From Bacteroidales bacterium UBA5833 (lineage in GTDB: Bacteria; Bacteroidota; Bacteroidia; Bacteroidales; Lentimicrobiaceae): DNA of 64,000 nt. Each line of letters opens with the position of its first letter. The first letter of the stretch is position 1. The translations under genes and the position numbers were made by a program. Shown here piece after piece: positions 27,746-37,185 of this stretch. A model generated the notes under the pieces. It ran no database searches. It saw nothing but the letters and a program-made list of their open reading frames with translations, and was not told the origin of the DNA. The stretch spans positions 62,001-126,000 of the forward strand of contig DJGZ01000070.1 of the NCBI GenBank assembly GCA_002433025.1, written 5' to 3'.

Positions 27746-28786
27746 TTACTTTTCCTTTAACAGGAAAAGATAAACCGGAAAATGGTCGCTGTATCCTCCG
27801 GCATAAGCCCCTCCGGCAAAAGTACGGAAAGGATAACCGGCATAAGGGCCGTCTTTCTGGATCAGGAATTTTTCATTGTAAACCTTAGCCTTGTGAAATT
27901 TCCAGCCTTTTCCGGCGTTGAGCACAGCTTCGGAAATAATAATCTGGTCGAAAAGATTCCAGGCATCGCGGTAGGCCAGTGAACCGATGCCATCGCGGAA
28001 CAGTTGCCACATAGGGTTAAAGAGGTCGCCTTTCCGGACGTCTCCTGGTTTGCCCTTGGCGCCAAGAACTCTGGCCACACTCCGGTCAGTCGGGTCATCG
28101 TTCAGGTCACCCATGATAAATATTTTAGCATTCCTGTGTGCTTTCATCAGCGAATCGCTCAACTGTCGGCTGAGCCTGGCTGCTTCCTCACGGTACTCAG
28201 GGCCGCTGCGGCGCGAAGGCCAGTGGTTGACAATAACACTGATCAGATCACCATCGAGTTCCCCTGTTACCACAAGCTGGTCGCGGCTGAAAAAATCGGT
28301 GCGGTTAGGCATATACAACCGGTTTGAAGTAGAGTTTGTTACTTTGAACACCGATGGTTTATAAAGCAGGCCAACGTCCACTCCACGTCGGTCGGGCGAA
28401 TCATAATGCACAATATCATATCCCAGGCCTTTCAGGGGCGGAGTGTTGATCAGATCCTCCAACACCTGGCGATTCTCAATTTCCGAAAGCCCGATGATGG
28501 CGGGCCCACCTGCCACCAATTCACTTCCGATGCCGGCTATCACCCTGGCCATATTCGAGAGCTTTGCCTGATAGCGCTGACTGGTCCAGCGGTTGCTGCC
28601 TCCGGGAAGGAACTCAGCATCATTTGTATTGGGGTCATCGATGGTATCAAAAAGGTTTTCAACATTATAAAATGCGATGGTTGTAGCCAGGAACTTCTTT
28701 TCCTGGGCACAAGCCGGAAGCGCACAAAGGATCCCCGAAACCAGGATTCCCAATGCCAGACTTACACGACGGAGCTTAAATTTCAT
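27746..28786 (-). CDS. Secreted endonuclease/exonuclease/phosphatase-fold enzyme
   Basis: 346 residues from ATG 28786, where a signal peptide begins (M-K-F-K-L-R-R, hydrophobic run, P-A-C-A-Q); the frame extends 33 codons upstream but those precede the -7 element. All EEP catalytic motifs are visible in order: Y-N-V-E-N-L-F-D, S-E-I-E-N (metal Glu), D-S-P-D-R-R-G-V-D-V-G, N-H-W-P-S-R, G-D-L-N-D and the closing S-D-H-F-P-V. This pattern resembles extracellular DNase-like members more than exonuclease III. It would cut phosphodiesters outside the inner membrane. It is divergent from a TonB receptor / DUF5689 pair (about 210-bp shared upstream region), pointing to joint use in nutrient capture. 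Confidence 0.82.
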   Translation of the reverse strand: MKFKLRRVSLALGILVSGILCALPACAQEKKFLATTIAFYNVENLFDTIDDPNTNDAEFLPGGSNRWTSQRYQAKLSNMARVIAGIGSELVAGGPAIIGLSEIENRQVLEDLINTPPLKGLGYDIVHYDSPDRRGVDVGLLYKPSVFKVTNSTSNRLYMPNRTDFFSRDQLVVTGELDGDLISVIVNHWPSRRSGPEYREEAARLSRQLSDSLMKAHRNAKIFIMGDLNDDPTDRSVARVLGAKGKPGDVRKGDLFNPMWQLFRDGIGSLAYRDAWNLFDQIIISEAVLNAGKGWKFHKAKVYNEKFLIQKDGPYAGYPFRTFAGGAYAGGYSDHFPVYLFLLKEK

Positions 28787-28810
28787 TCTCAGAACAGTTA
28801 AAAGTGACGG

Positions 28811-28818
28811 CAAAGATA
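28811..28818 (-). promoter_or_regulatory. Candidate -7 element of the secreted nuclease-fold gene
   Basis: Reads TATCTTTG on the minus strand, a full TAnnTTTG match, 24 bp before ATG 28786. The -33 TTG is not evident. Confidence 0.4.
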
Positions 28819-28907
28819 TTGAATATCCGGCTGATCGTAAAGAGGGACCATGCAGAATACAAAAAGAAATACAAAATCCGGTCATGCGGGCAGAGCTAAC
28901 ATAAATT

Positions 28908-28937
28908 TTTGTTCATTTGCAAAAAATTTATAATTTG
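28908..28937 (+). promoter_or_regulatory. Tentative promoter of the TonB receptor gene
   Basis: TTTG at 28908-28911, then 19 bp, then TAATTTG (one base short of TAnnTTTG) at 28931-28937. A near match only. Confidence 0.3.
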
Positions 28938-28995
28938 GGATCATTGTCCCTTAAAAGAGCGAACTACTGCACAACATTTTCTTAAAAAAAATCAA

Positions 28996-31719
28996 ATGAC
29001 GAAAAAATTATTGACTTTACTGCTGGCCCTCAGCCTGTTGCCGGGTATTTATGCCCAAACCGGCCTGGTAACGGGGAGGGTGGCCGATAAGGAAAGTGGC
29101 AAACCACTGCCTTCGGTTACCGTCAAGACAGGCACCCAGCAAGCCTTTACCGATGCTGATGGAATTTTCAGTCTGGGCGGAATCGCTGCCGGTGAGGCCA
29201 TTGTTGAATTTTCATTGCAGGGCTACGAGGATATTATCCAACGGGTCACTGTGGGTGAGACAACAAACCTGGGTACCATAAAAATGACCCCAACGTTTAT
29301 CGCCGACATTTTAAGCGGAGGGTTGGCAGAGATCAGCATTTCTTCCTCCGATTCAGACGACGATTCAAAAGGTCAGAACATTTCAGGGCTGCTCAGTTCT
29401 TCAAATGATGTATTCGTGTCTACAGCTGCCTATACATTCGGCCCGGCTTATTTCAGGATGCGTGGTTATGACAACGACCTGGGCAGCACTTATATCGGCA
29501 ACACCCCGATCAGCGATGTGGAAACCGGCCGCACCACCTGGGCATTGTGGGGCGGTTTAAACGATGCCACCCGGAATAAGGTTTCCGTTAACGGGCTGGC
29601 GCCGTCTGATTTTTCCTTCGGGAATCTGGGCGGAGTTACCAACATTATTACCCGCGCTTCGCAGCACCGGGCGCAGACCAAACTTACCTACAGCCTAACC
29701 AACCGCACCTATACCAACCGCCTGATGTTTACCCACTCTACAGGGATGATGGACAACAACTGGGCCGTTACCGTAAGCGGATCCAGGCGCTGGGGAAACG
29801 GCGGTTATATTGAAGGCACTTATTACGACGCCTGGGCCGGATTTATCGGCGTGGAGCGCAGATTGAACGAGCAGCACAGCCTTGCCTTTACAGCATTTGT
29901 TGCCCCTGTACGCCGCGGAATGCAGGGCGGCTCCACCCAGGAAGCCTATGACCTGAGCGGGACCAATTACTACAATCCCAACTGGGGTTATCAGGACGGC
30001 AAGGTACGCAATGCACGCGAACGCATTATGAATCAGCCGGTTTTTCTTCTCAACCACTACTGGAAACCTTCGGAAAAAACACAGATTACCAGTTCCGTTT
30101 CCTATCTTTTCGGAGAAACCGGCACCACAGCGCTTAACTGGTACAACTCGTCCGACCCCAGGCCCGATTATTACCGTTATCTGCCCAGTTATTATCCGTC
30201 GACAGGCCCCGAACCATACGACCCTGCTATTGCTGCTGCGTACGCCGACCGATGGAAAAATGATGTTAATGTCCGCCAGGTAAACTGGGATAAACTCTAC
30301 CAGACCAACTACCTCGCCAACCTGGAAGGAAAGCAGGCCCGTTACATAATCGAAAACCGCCACAACGATCAAAAACAGGTTAACTTCACCTCCTTTATCA
30401 ACCATGAGGTAAATGATAAAATCAGGATTGACGGAGGAGTAGAATACAACCGCAATACCGGCTCTTTCTATAAAACCCTCCACGACCTGCTCGGCGGAGA
30501 ATTCTGGATTGATGTGGACCAGTTCGCCGAGCGCGATTTTTCGGGTAATGATACCATTTTGCAAAACGACCTGAATAACCCGGACCGTGTTATCAAGGTA
30601 GGGGACAAATTCGGATATGATTTTAAACTACATCAGCGTAGCGCCAATATTTGGGGTGTTGCAAACTTTTCATCCCAAAAGGTGGATTATTATGCCGGGC
30701 TTCAATTGACAAGCACTACTTTCTGGCGCGAAGGGCTTATGCGCAATGGCCGTTACCCTGACAATTCGTTCGGGGACGGAGAAAAATACAATTTCTTCGA
30801 CTATGCGGTCAAAGCCGGGGCAACTTATAAAGTTACGGGCCGTCACTTTATTGAAGGGAATGCCACAGTAATGACCCGCGCTCCATATATCAGGAATTCG
30901 TTTATCTCTTCCAGGGTGCGTGATGCGGTAGTGCCTGACCTGAGCAGCGAAAATATTGCCAGCGGTGAACTCAGCTATCACCTGCGCGCGCCTTTGGTGA
31001 AGGCAAGGATTACCGTTTATCACACGCTTTTCAAAAACCAGAACGAGATCAACAGTTTCTATCACGACTCCCTGCGTACATTTGTAAATCATGCAATGTA
31101 CAATATCAACAAGGTCCACCAGGGAATAGAGGCTGGCGCCGAAGTTAAAATTACCTCTGCTTTTTCTGCAGTCGGTGCAGTAAACCTGGGCAATTACCGA
31201 TACACCAACAGGCCGGACGCAATGATTACCGTTGAAAACGGTTCGCGTCCCGACATCACAAAATCTATTTACAGCAAGTACTTCTATGTATCCGGGACAC
31301 CCCAGACTGCCGGTTCTTTGGGACTGAAATATGCCGGGCCCGGATTCCTGTATATTGATGTGAATGTAAACTATTACGACAATATCTACCTGGATTTCAA
31401 CCCGGAACGCCGTACTTCCACTGCGCTCGCCGGTATGGAACCGGGCGATGAAAGGATTTCAGGGATTATCAGCCAGGAGAAGCTACCCAGCGGCATGACC
31501 CTGGACGCCTCAATCGGCAAATCGTTCCGCATCCGGAGCCAGTACTACCTTAACCTGAATTTCAGCGTAAGCAATATTCTCGACAATCAGGAAATTGCTA
31601 CCGGCGGATATGAGCAGATGCGTTTCGATTTTGAAAACAAAAACATCAACAAGTTTCCGTCAAGATATTACTACTATTATGGCAGGACATTCTTCCTGAA
31701 TATCGGCTTCCGTTTCTAA
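28996..31719 (+). CDS. TonB-dependent receptor with N-terminal carboxypeptidase-regulatory-like domain
   Basis: 907 residues from ATG 28996, where M-T-K-K-L-L begins a signal peptide ending I-Y-A-Q; the frame runs 29 codons upstream without sense. The first ~85 mature residues are a CarboxypepD-regulatory-like beta domain (V-T-G-R-V-A-D-K-E-S-G-K-P-L-P), then a linker with S-S-S-D-S-D-D-D-S, a plug domain (M-R-G-Y-D-N-D-L-G, G-G-V-T-N-I-I-T) and a 22-strand-type barrel ending in L-N-I-G-F-R-F. It imports a substrate across the outer membrane with TonB energy. The next gene is a DUF5689 lipoprotein 30 bp away, in the place a SusD-like partner often holds; there is no SusD here. Confidence 0.88.
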   Translation: MTKKLLTLLLALSLLPGIYAQTGLVTGRVADKESGKPLPSVTVKTGTQQAFTDADGIFSLGGIAAGEAIVEFSLQGYEDIIQRVTVGETTNLGTIKMTPTFIADILSGGLAEISISSSDSDDDSKGQNISGLLSSSNDVFVSTAAYTFGPAYFRMRGYDNDLGSTYIGNTPISDVETGRTTWALWGGLNDATRNKVSVNGLAPSDFSFGNLGGVTNIITRASQHRAQTKLTYSLTNRTYTNRLMFTHSTGMMDNNWAVTVSGSRRWGNGGYIEGTYYDAWAGFIGVERRLNEQHSLAFTAFVAPVRRGMQGGSTQEAYDLSGTNYYNPNWGYQDGKVRNARERIMNQPVFLLNHYWKPSEKTQITSSVSYLFGETGTTALNWYNSSDPRPDYYRYLPSYYPSTGPEPYDPAIAAAYADRWKNDVNVRQVNWDKLYQTNYLANLEGKQARYIIENRHNDQKQVNFTSFINHEVNDKIRIDGGVEYNRNTGSFYKTLHDLLGGEFWIDVDQFAERDFSGNDTILQNDLNNPDRVIKVGDKFGYDFKLHQRSANIWGVANFSSQKVDYYAGLQLTSTTFWREGLMRNGRYPDNSFGDGEKYNFFDYAVKAGATYKVTGRHFIEGNATVMTRAPYIRNSFISSRVRDAVVPDLSSENIASGELSYHLRAPLVKARITVYHTLFKNQNEINSFYHDSLRTFVNHAMYNINKVHQGIEAGAEVKITSAFSAVGAVNLGNYRYTNRPDAMITVENGSRPDITKSIYSKYFYVSGTPQTAGSLGLKYAGPGFLYIDVNVNYYDNIYLDFNPERRTSTALAGMEPGDERISGIISQEKLPSGMTLDASIGKSFRIRSQYYLNLNFSVSNILDNQEIATGGYEQMRFDFENKNINKFPSRYYYYYGRTFFLNIGFRF

Positions 31720-31749
31720 TTTCCCAACAAGCAAAAACAAAAAAATCAT

Positions 31750-33492
31750 ATGAAAAGAATCTGGCAAATTTTCGCAGGGTTATTTATTATCCTGGCTTCT
31801 GTTAACCTCACCTCCTGTGTGGACGGAGATTTTGAAGAACCGCCTATTGTCGTTCCCACCGTTGAATTTGAAGCAAACCGTAGCATCCGGCAGCTCAAGA
31901 GTTATTATCTCGACACCCTCAGCCGTACACTTACCCTGATCGATCAGGACATTATCATCAGCGGAATTGTGGTAGCCAATGACGAAAGCGGTAACCTCTA
32001 CAAGAAAATGGTAATTCAGGATGAGACCGCCGCCATTGAACTTTCACTTGACAAAACTTCACTCTACAACGAGTACAAGCTTGGACAGCGGATTTTCATC
32101 AAATGTAAAGGCATGTACATCGGCGATTATAACAACCTGATTCAGTTGGGCTACATATATAACGGCAGTATCGGCCGTTTACCCGAGATTTATATCGGCG
32201 CCCATTTATACCGCGATGGTGTACCCGGAACCGTGCCCGAACCGGCAACGCTGAACCTGGCATCCCTGCCCTCCCAATCAACCGATATTCTTAAGGATGC
32301 CCGCATGAGCACGCTGATTAAGCTTGAAAATGTCCGTTTTGTAGAGGTAGGCGAAGTATTTGCCCCACAGAGCATTGACAACACCAACCGCACCCTTATT
32401 GATCAGGGTGGCAAAAGCATTACCGTAAGAACCAGCAAGTATAGCAACTTTGCCGGCGACACCCTCCCCGGAGGTTATGGAACGGCCGTTGGAATCCTTA
32501 CTGCATTCGGCACCACCTGGCAGTTTACCCTGCGCAGCATTGACGACTTAATGGATTTCGGAGGAGTAGCCCCGCCTCCTCCGGGAAGCGGAACCGGCAC
32601 AAAAGAAGATCCGTACGATGTTCCCAAAGCCCGTAACCTTCAGGGTCAGGACATTTCCGGTTGGGTTAAGGGCTTTATCATTGGCTCGGTTAAAACAGGC
32701 GTAACTTCGGTTACCTCTGCATCCGATTTCGACTTTGCAGCTCCCTTCAGCTCTGCAACCAACGTACTGCTTGCTCCAAGCAAGGATGAAACCGATTACA
32801 ACAACTGCATCATTGTAAACCTTCCCGCCGGAAGTCCCCTGCGTACGGCTGTCAATCTTCTGGACAACCCCGAAAACCTGAAGAAAGAGCTGAATGTTCT
32901 CGGAACACTCCGCACCTATTTCGGCATAGCCGGACTGCGCGATTGCCCCGGTCAGGAAGGCGACTTCGAACTTGAAGGCGGTGTAACACCTCCTCCGGGA
33001 ACTGTTTACCTGGACGAACCATTCGAAACAGGTATGGGCAACTTTACTGCATACAATGTTTTGGGAACCCAGCAATGGAATCACGATGCTTCCTATAAGT
33101 ATATGAAGATGTCGGGATATCAGGACGGCTCAAGTCACCAGAATGAAGACTGGCTTATCTCTCCTTCAATTGATCTTACCGGAGCGACAGCCGCCTACAT
33201 CACTTTCGACCACACCATCAACAAGGGCGAAATGGCCAATCTGCAGTCGAATCATACCCTCTGGATATCAACAAACTACAACGGTGATGCACCTTCCACC
33301 GCTACCTGGGAGCAACTAACCATTCCCGTATATCCGGCAGGAAATAACTGGGTTTTTGTAAATTCCGGAAAAGCGCCGGTACCTGCATCTTACCTCGGTC
33401 AGCAAAATGTCAGGATTGCCTTCAAATACCTGTGTTCCGACAACGAATCGGCAACCTGGGAAATTAAAAAGGTGAAAGTAGCAAACGATTAA
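31750..33492 (+). CDS. DUF5689 / choice-of-anchor J lipoprotein
   Basis: 580 residues. Lipoprotein signal with L-T-S-C (Cys 23). Residues about 35-270 match the DUF5689 pattern (S-G-I-V-V-A-N-D-E-S-G-N-L-Y, V-I-Q-D-E-T-A-A-I-E-L), thought to hold an OB-like fold related to nucleic-acid-binding parts of some extracellular nucleases. Residues about 280-410 look like a second OB-like domain (G-T-K-E-D-P-Y-D-V, G-W-V-K-G-F-I-I-G), and about 420-580 like a choice-of-anchor J jelly-roll (N-E-D-W-L-I-S-P-S-I-D-L). It lies 30 bp after the TonB receptor and is probably its surface partner. Nucleic-acid binding is inference from fold family, not shown. Confidence 0.75.
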   Translation: MKRIWQIFAGLFIILASVNLTSCVDGDFEEPPIVVPTVEFEANRSIRQLKSYYLDTLSRTLTLIDQDIIISGIVVANDESGNLYKKMVIQDETAAIELSLDKTSLYNEYKLGQRIFIKCKGMYIGDYNNLIQLGYIYNGSIGRLPEIYIGAHLYRDGVPGTVPEPATLNLASLPSQSTDILKDARMSTLIKLENVRFVEVGEVFAPQSIDNTNRTLIDQGGKSITVRTSKYSNFAGDTLPGGYGTAVGILTAFGTTWQFTLRSIDDLMDFGGVAPPPPGSGTGTKEDPYDVPKARNLQGQDISGWVKGFIIGSVKTGVTSVTSASDFDFAAPFSSATNVLLAPSKDETDYNNCIIVNLPAGSPLRTAVNLLDNPENLKKELNVLGTLRTYFGIAGLRDCPGQEGDFELEGGVTPPPGTVYLDEPFETGMGNFTAYNVLGTQQWNHDASYKYMKMSGYQDGSSHQNEDWLISPSIDLTGATAAYITFDHTINKGEMANLQSNHTLWISTNYNGDAPSTATWEQLTIPVYPAGNNWVFVNSGKAPVPASYLGQQNVRIAFKYLCSDNESATWEIKKVKVAND

Positions 33493-33511
33493 TATCAGAT
33501 TCAATGCCATA

Positions 33512-33546
33512 AAAATAAGCTGTCAGCAATGGCAGCTTATTTTTTT
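33512..33546. terminator. Bidirectional terminator
   Basis: Arms AAAATAAGCTG and CAGCTTATTTT are exact complements around a 10-nt loop, followed by T's; it separates the convergent DUF5689 gene and mfd. Confidence 0.88.
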
Positions 33547-36500
33547 ATGTGGCAGCAAAACGGTTGTTTTCGACCATTCCCTCCAGCGGCAGCAGAGCCT
33601 GTATGGCCTGCGAAACAGACAGTACCTCCCTGAAGCTCAGGCTGAGTTTATTGTTGTTTTCCTTCATGCGGACCTTGCGGTGATCGGTCTGGATAAACTG
33701 CAATACCGTGGAGAAAATATTGCTCTGGAAAAAAGGAGAATCCTGATTTGAGATAAAAGTGGCCGACAGAAAACCATTGCGAAGGCTGATTTTCTCGAAT
33801 CCAAGCCTGCGGGCCATACGGCGCAGCCGGATGGTATTGAGCAGTTCCTGGGTTTGCGCGGGCACCGGGCCAAACCTGTCAATCAGTTTCTCCTGAAATT
33901 TCAGCAGGTCTTCCTCTGCTTCAAGACCATCAAGTTCTTTATACAGACTCAGCCTTTCGGTGATGTTGGTAACATAACTGTCAGGGAGCATTATTTCGAG
34001 ATCGGTTTCGATCAGGCATTCCTTTACAAATTCCTTTTGAACAGGAATTTCATCGCGGTATAGCTCCTTAAAGTCGGTTTCTTTAAGTTCCATAATCGCT
34101 TCGTCGAGAATGCGCTGATACATTTCAAAACCGATTTCGGAGATAAAACCGCTTTGTTCCGCTCCAAGAATATTCCCGGCGCCGCGTATGTCGAGGTCGC
34201 GCATGGCAATGTTAAACCCGCTGCCCAGCTCAGAGAACTCCTCAATGGCTTTCAGCCTCTTACGGGCTTCATCGGTGAGTACCGAAAGCGGAGGGGCCAG
34301 CAGATAACAGAATGCTTTTTTATTGGTCCGCCCCACCCTTCCCCTGAGCTGATGCAGGTCGCTCAACCCGTAATTTTGGGCTTCATTGATGATAATGGTG
34401 TTGACATTGGGGATATCAAGCCCCGATTCGATAATGGTTGTCGCTATCAGGATATCAGAATATCCTTCCACAAAATCGAGCATGATTTTTTCCAGCTTCT
34501 GACCTTCCATCTGCCCGTGCCCGATGGCGATTTTGGCATCCGGCACCAGCCGCTGAATCATGCCCGCCACCTCGATGATGTTGTTTACCCTGTTGTGCAC
34601 AAAGAACACCTGTCCGCTCCGTGAGAGCTCAAAATGGATGGCATCCCTGATGATTTCCTCATTAAAGGCATGCAGCTCGGTCTGAACCGGATAGCGGTTG
34701 GGTGGAGGTGTATTGATCACGCTCAGGTCGCGCGCACCCATCAGCGAAAACTGCAGCGTCCGCGGAATGGGTGTGGCCGTCAGGGTCAGGGTATCGACAT
34801 TCACCTTTAGTTTTTTCAGCTTTTCCTTTGTGGCCACGCCAAATTTCTGCTCCTCGTCGATAATCATCAGGCCAAGGTCTTTGAACTTCACATCCTGGCT
34901 TACCAGCCGGTGCGTCCCGATCAGGATGTCAATTTTCCCCGCTTCCAGATCTTTCAATGTGCTGTTCTGTTGTTTGGCGCTCTTGAACCGGTTGATGTAA
35001 TCCACCCTGCAGGGAAGCTCTTTAAGGCGTTCGCTGAAGGTGCGGTAATGCTGCAAAGCCAGAATTGTTGTAGGTACAAGCACTGCCACCTGTTTGCTGT
35101 CGGAGACTGCCTTAAATGCCGCGCGCACGGCAATTTCGGTTTTACCGAAACCCACATCCCCGCATACCAGGCGGTCCATGGGATAGGATTTCTCCATATC
35201 ACGCTTTACATCTGCCGTTGTCTTGACCTGATCAGGCGTATCCTCATAGATGAACGATGCCTCCAGCTCATGCTGCATGTAGGTGTCCGGATTAAAGTTA
35301 AAACCATCCGCAGCCTTTCGTTCGGCGTAGAGTTTGATCAGATCCTTGGCGATATCCTTTACCCTTTGCTTGGTTTTGCTCTTCAGCTTGTTCCAGGCAT
35401 TGGACCCCAGTTTGTTGAGCGAGGGTACCGTACCTTCCTTGCCGACATATTTCGAGATGCGGTGCAGCGAATGAATGCTCACATAAAGAATATCGTTGTT
35501 CTGATAAATCAGCCGGATGGCCTCCTGCTGCCTGCCATTGTTTTCAATCCTTTCCAGACCGTCGAACCGCCCCACCCCATGATCGATATGCGTTACATAA
35601 TCACCGGGTTGCAGGTCATAAATCTCTTTCATGGTGATGGCCTGCTTGCCGGCGAATCCATCGCGAATGCGGTATTTATGATAACGGTCGAAAATCTGGT
35701 GGTCGGTATAGCAGGCCAGCTTATTCCCCCGGTCGATAAAGCCTTCATGCAATGAAAGGTTGACCAGATCGTAGTTCATGTCAGCACCGGCCATGCCCCG
35801 GTTGGCTTTCAGATCGCCGAATATGGTCTGAATCCGTTCAGTCTGCTTTGGGTTGTCAGCAAGAATCAGGTTTGTGATCCCATCCCGGCTGTTTTCATCG
35901 AGGTTTTGCAGCAGCAGGTCAAAATTCTTGTTGAAAGAAGGCTGTGGTTGCATGCTGAACTCAATCTGGCCGCTTTCCTTAATCAGGAAATGGCTGCCGA
36001 TCTCGATCAATGGGTGGGAAAGAATGTCACTCTTAAAACTTTCTGCATTTACAAAAAGCTCGCCGGGCTCCAGATGCCGGATATCGGGCGAGAGTTCTGC
36101 GAAGGCCTTTTCAGCTTTCTCAAATTCTTTGGCGATGCGGTCGGTGGCAAACGCAAGGTCGCGCACCCAAACCACGGCATTCCGGCCGATATAGGAAAGG
36201 AAAGGCTCCCGTTTTTCCTGCAGGGATCTGTCCTGCACGTTGGGTGTAATGGTGATGTGATCGAGCCGGTCGATGGATAATTGCGTTCCGGGGTCAAAGG
36301 TACGGATGGACTCCACGTCGTCTCCGAAAAATTCGATCCGGTATGGCCGGTCGTTGGTATAGGAGAACACGTCGATGATCCCGCCACGCAGTGCGTACTC
36401 CCCCGGCTCAACTACAAAATCGACCCGCTCAAAACCGTATTCCGCCAAAAGGTCAATGACGAAATCAATGGAGAGGCTTTCGCCCAGTCCCATTCTGAGG

Positions 36501-36949
36501 GTATTTTTCTTCAGATATGCTTTACTGACCACCTTTTCGGCCAGCGCTTCGGGATAGGTAACCACCAGGCTGCCACCCTCACGGGTACCTATGCGCTTCA
36601 TCACCTCGGTACGCGACAAAACATTGATGTTGTCGGTCTTTTCTATTTCGTAAGGCCGGCGGTAGGTGGTGGGGAAGAAAAGTACCTTCTTTTTGTGGAA
36701 AGGCACTTCCTGTTCACCCATCAGATTTTCAAGATCGTTGAAAAAATAAGCGGCTTCTTCCTTTTCGGGAAGGATTATCAAATGAAGCGGGCCTGAATTG
36801 GCAAAAACCGCCGAAGCCACTACCGCAGCGGCAGAGCCTGCCATTCCTTTCAGGTGCATCCTGAAGGTTTCTTTTGAATTGCATAAAACACCCAAAGCCG
36901 CAACAGCCTCGTTGTTGCGGTAGTGTTCAGTCAGTTGGGAAGCTTTCAC
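33545..36949 (-). CDS. mfd: Transcription-repair coupling factor Mfd
   Basis: 1134 residues, normal length. It binds stalled RNA polymerase, pushes it off damaged DNA and recruits UvrA. Domains in order: UvrB-like N-terminal region (to about 350), RNA-polymerase interaction (CarD/RID) domain with P-G-D-Y-V-T-H-I-D-H-G-V-G near 447, two helicase domains with Walker A G-D-V-G-F-G-K-T (Lys about 603) and D-E-E-Q-K-F-G-V, L-R-G-R-V-G-R-T in the second, the translocation R-G-A-G-N-I-L-G segment, and the TRCF C-terminal domain. All motifs are intact. It is alone in its transcription unit, preceded by a -7 element 26 bp before ATG. Confidence 0.96.
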   Translation of the reverse strand: MKASQLTEHYRNNEAVAALGVLCNSKETFRMHLKGMAGSAAAVVASAVFANSGPLHLIILPEKEEAAYFFNDLENLMGEQEVPFHKKKVLFFPTTYRRPYEIEKTDNINVLSRTEVMKRIGTREGGSLVVTYPEALAEKVVSKAYLKKNTLRMGLGESLSIDFVIDLLAEYGFERVDFVVEPGEYALRGGIIDVFSYTNDRPYRIEFFGDDVESIRTFDPGTQLSIDRLDHITITPNVQDRSLQEKREPFLSYIGRNAVVWVRDLAFATDRIAKEFEKAEKAFAELSPDIRHLEPGELFVNAESFKSDILSHPLIEIGSHFLIKESGQIEFSMQPQPSFNKNFDLLLQNLDENSRDGITNLILADNPKQTERIQTIFGDLKANRGMAGADMNYDLVNLSLHEGFIDRGNKLACYTDHQIFDRYHKYRIRDGFAGKQAITMKEIYDLQPGDYVTHIDHGVGRFDGLERIENNGRQQEAIRLIYQNNDILYVSIHSLHRISKYVGKEGTVPSLNKLGSNAWNKLKSKTKQRVKDIAKDLIKLYAERKAADGFNFNPDTYMQHELEASFIYEDTPDQVKTTADVKRDMEKSYPMDRLVCGDVGFGKTEIAVRAAFKAVSDSKQVAVLVPTTILALQHYRTFSERLKELPCRVDYINRFKSAKQQNSTLKDLEAGKIDILIGTHRLVSQDVKFKDLGLMIIDEEQKFGVATKEKLKKLKVNVDTLTLTATPIPRTLQFSLMGARDLSVINTPPPNRYPVQTELHAFNEEIIRDAIHFELSRSGQVFFVHNRVNNIIEVAGMIQRLVPDAKIAIGHGQMEGQKLEKIMLDFVEGYSDILIATTIIESGLDIPNVNTIIINEAQNYGLSDLHQLRGRVGRTNKKAFCYLLAPPLSVLTDEARKRLKAIEEFSELGSGFNIAMRDLDIRGAGNILGAEQSGFISEIGFEMYQRILDEAIMELKETDFKELYRDEIPVQKEFVKECLIETDLEIMLPDSYVTNITERLSLYKELDGLEAEEDLLKFQEKLIDRFGPVPAQTQELLNTIRLRRMARRLGFEKISLRNGFLSATFISNQDSPFFQSNIFSTVLQFIQTDHRKVRMKENNNKLSLSFREVLSVSQAIQALLPLEGMVENNRFAAT

Positions 36950-36974
36950 GGCTTGCCGGATTAAATGAAGGCTG

Positions 36975-36982
36975 CAAAGTTA
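36975..36982 (-). promoter_or_regulatory. Candidate -7 element of mfd
   Basis: Reads TAACTTTG on the minus strand, 26 bp before the mfd start. The -33 TTG is replaced by CTG at the expected site. Confidence 0.42.
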
Positions 36983-37185
36983 GTTAAAATGTGCGTTTCA
37001 TCAGGATACTACTAAAACGCCCGGCTGAGCGGCGGAATCCGGGATTGCCGTTTATCAACTATACAATTGCTTATTTATCCGGCCGGAAAGTATCGGAAAA
37101 TCAGGTTCAGCTATAAGAATAAACAGAAAAGCCGGAGTGCCCGGGCCTGACAGGGCTGCTTTTGTATGGCCTGATCTACTGAAAG

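Noticed and set aside
29695..30564. 289-codon minus-strand open frame inside the TonB receptor gene
   Set aside because: Val/Gly/Ile-rich antisense shadow of a strongly supported barrel sequence; no signal, motif or promoter.
34910..35755. 281-codon plus-strand open frame inside mfd
   Set aside because: It is fully opposite the helicase domains of mfd, has Cys/His-rich low-sense composition and no family resemblance; an antisense shadow.
37100..37180. Possible terminator downstream of the RhlE-type helicase gene
   Set aside because: GC-rich bases can pair in several imperfect ways, but no clean stem followed by a T-run on the minus strand is seen.
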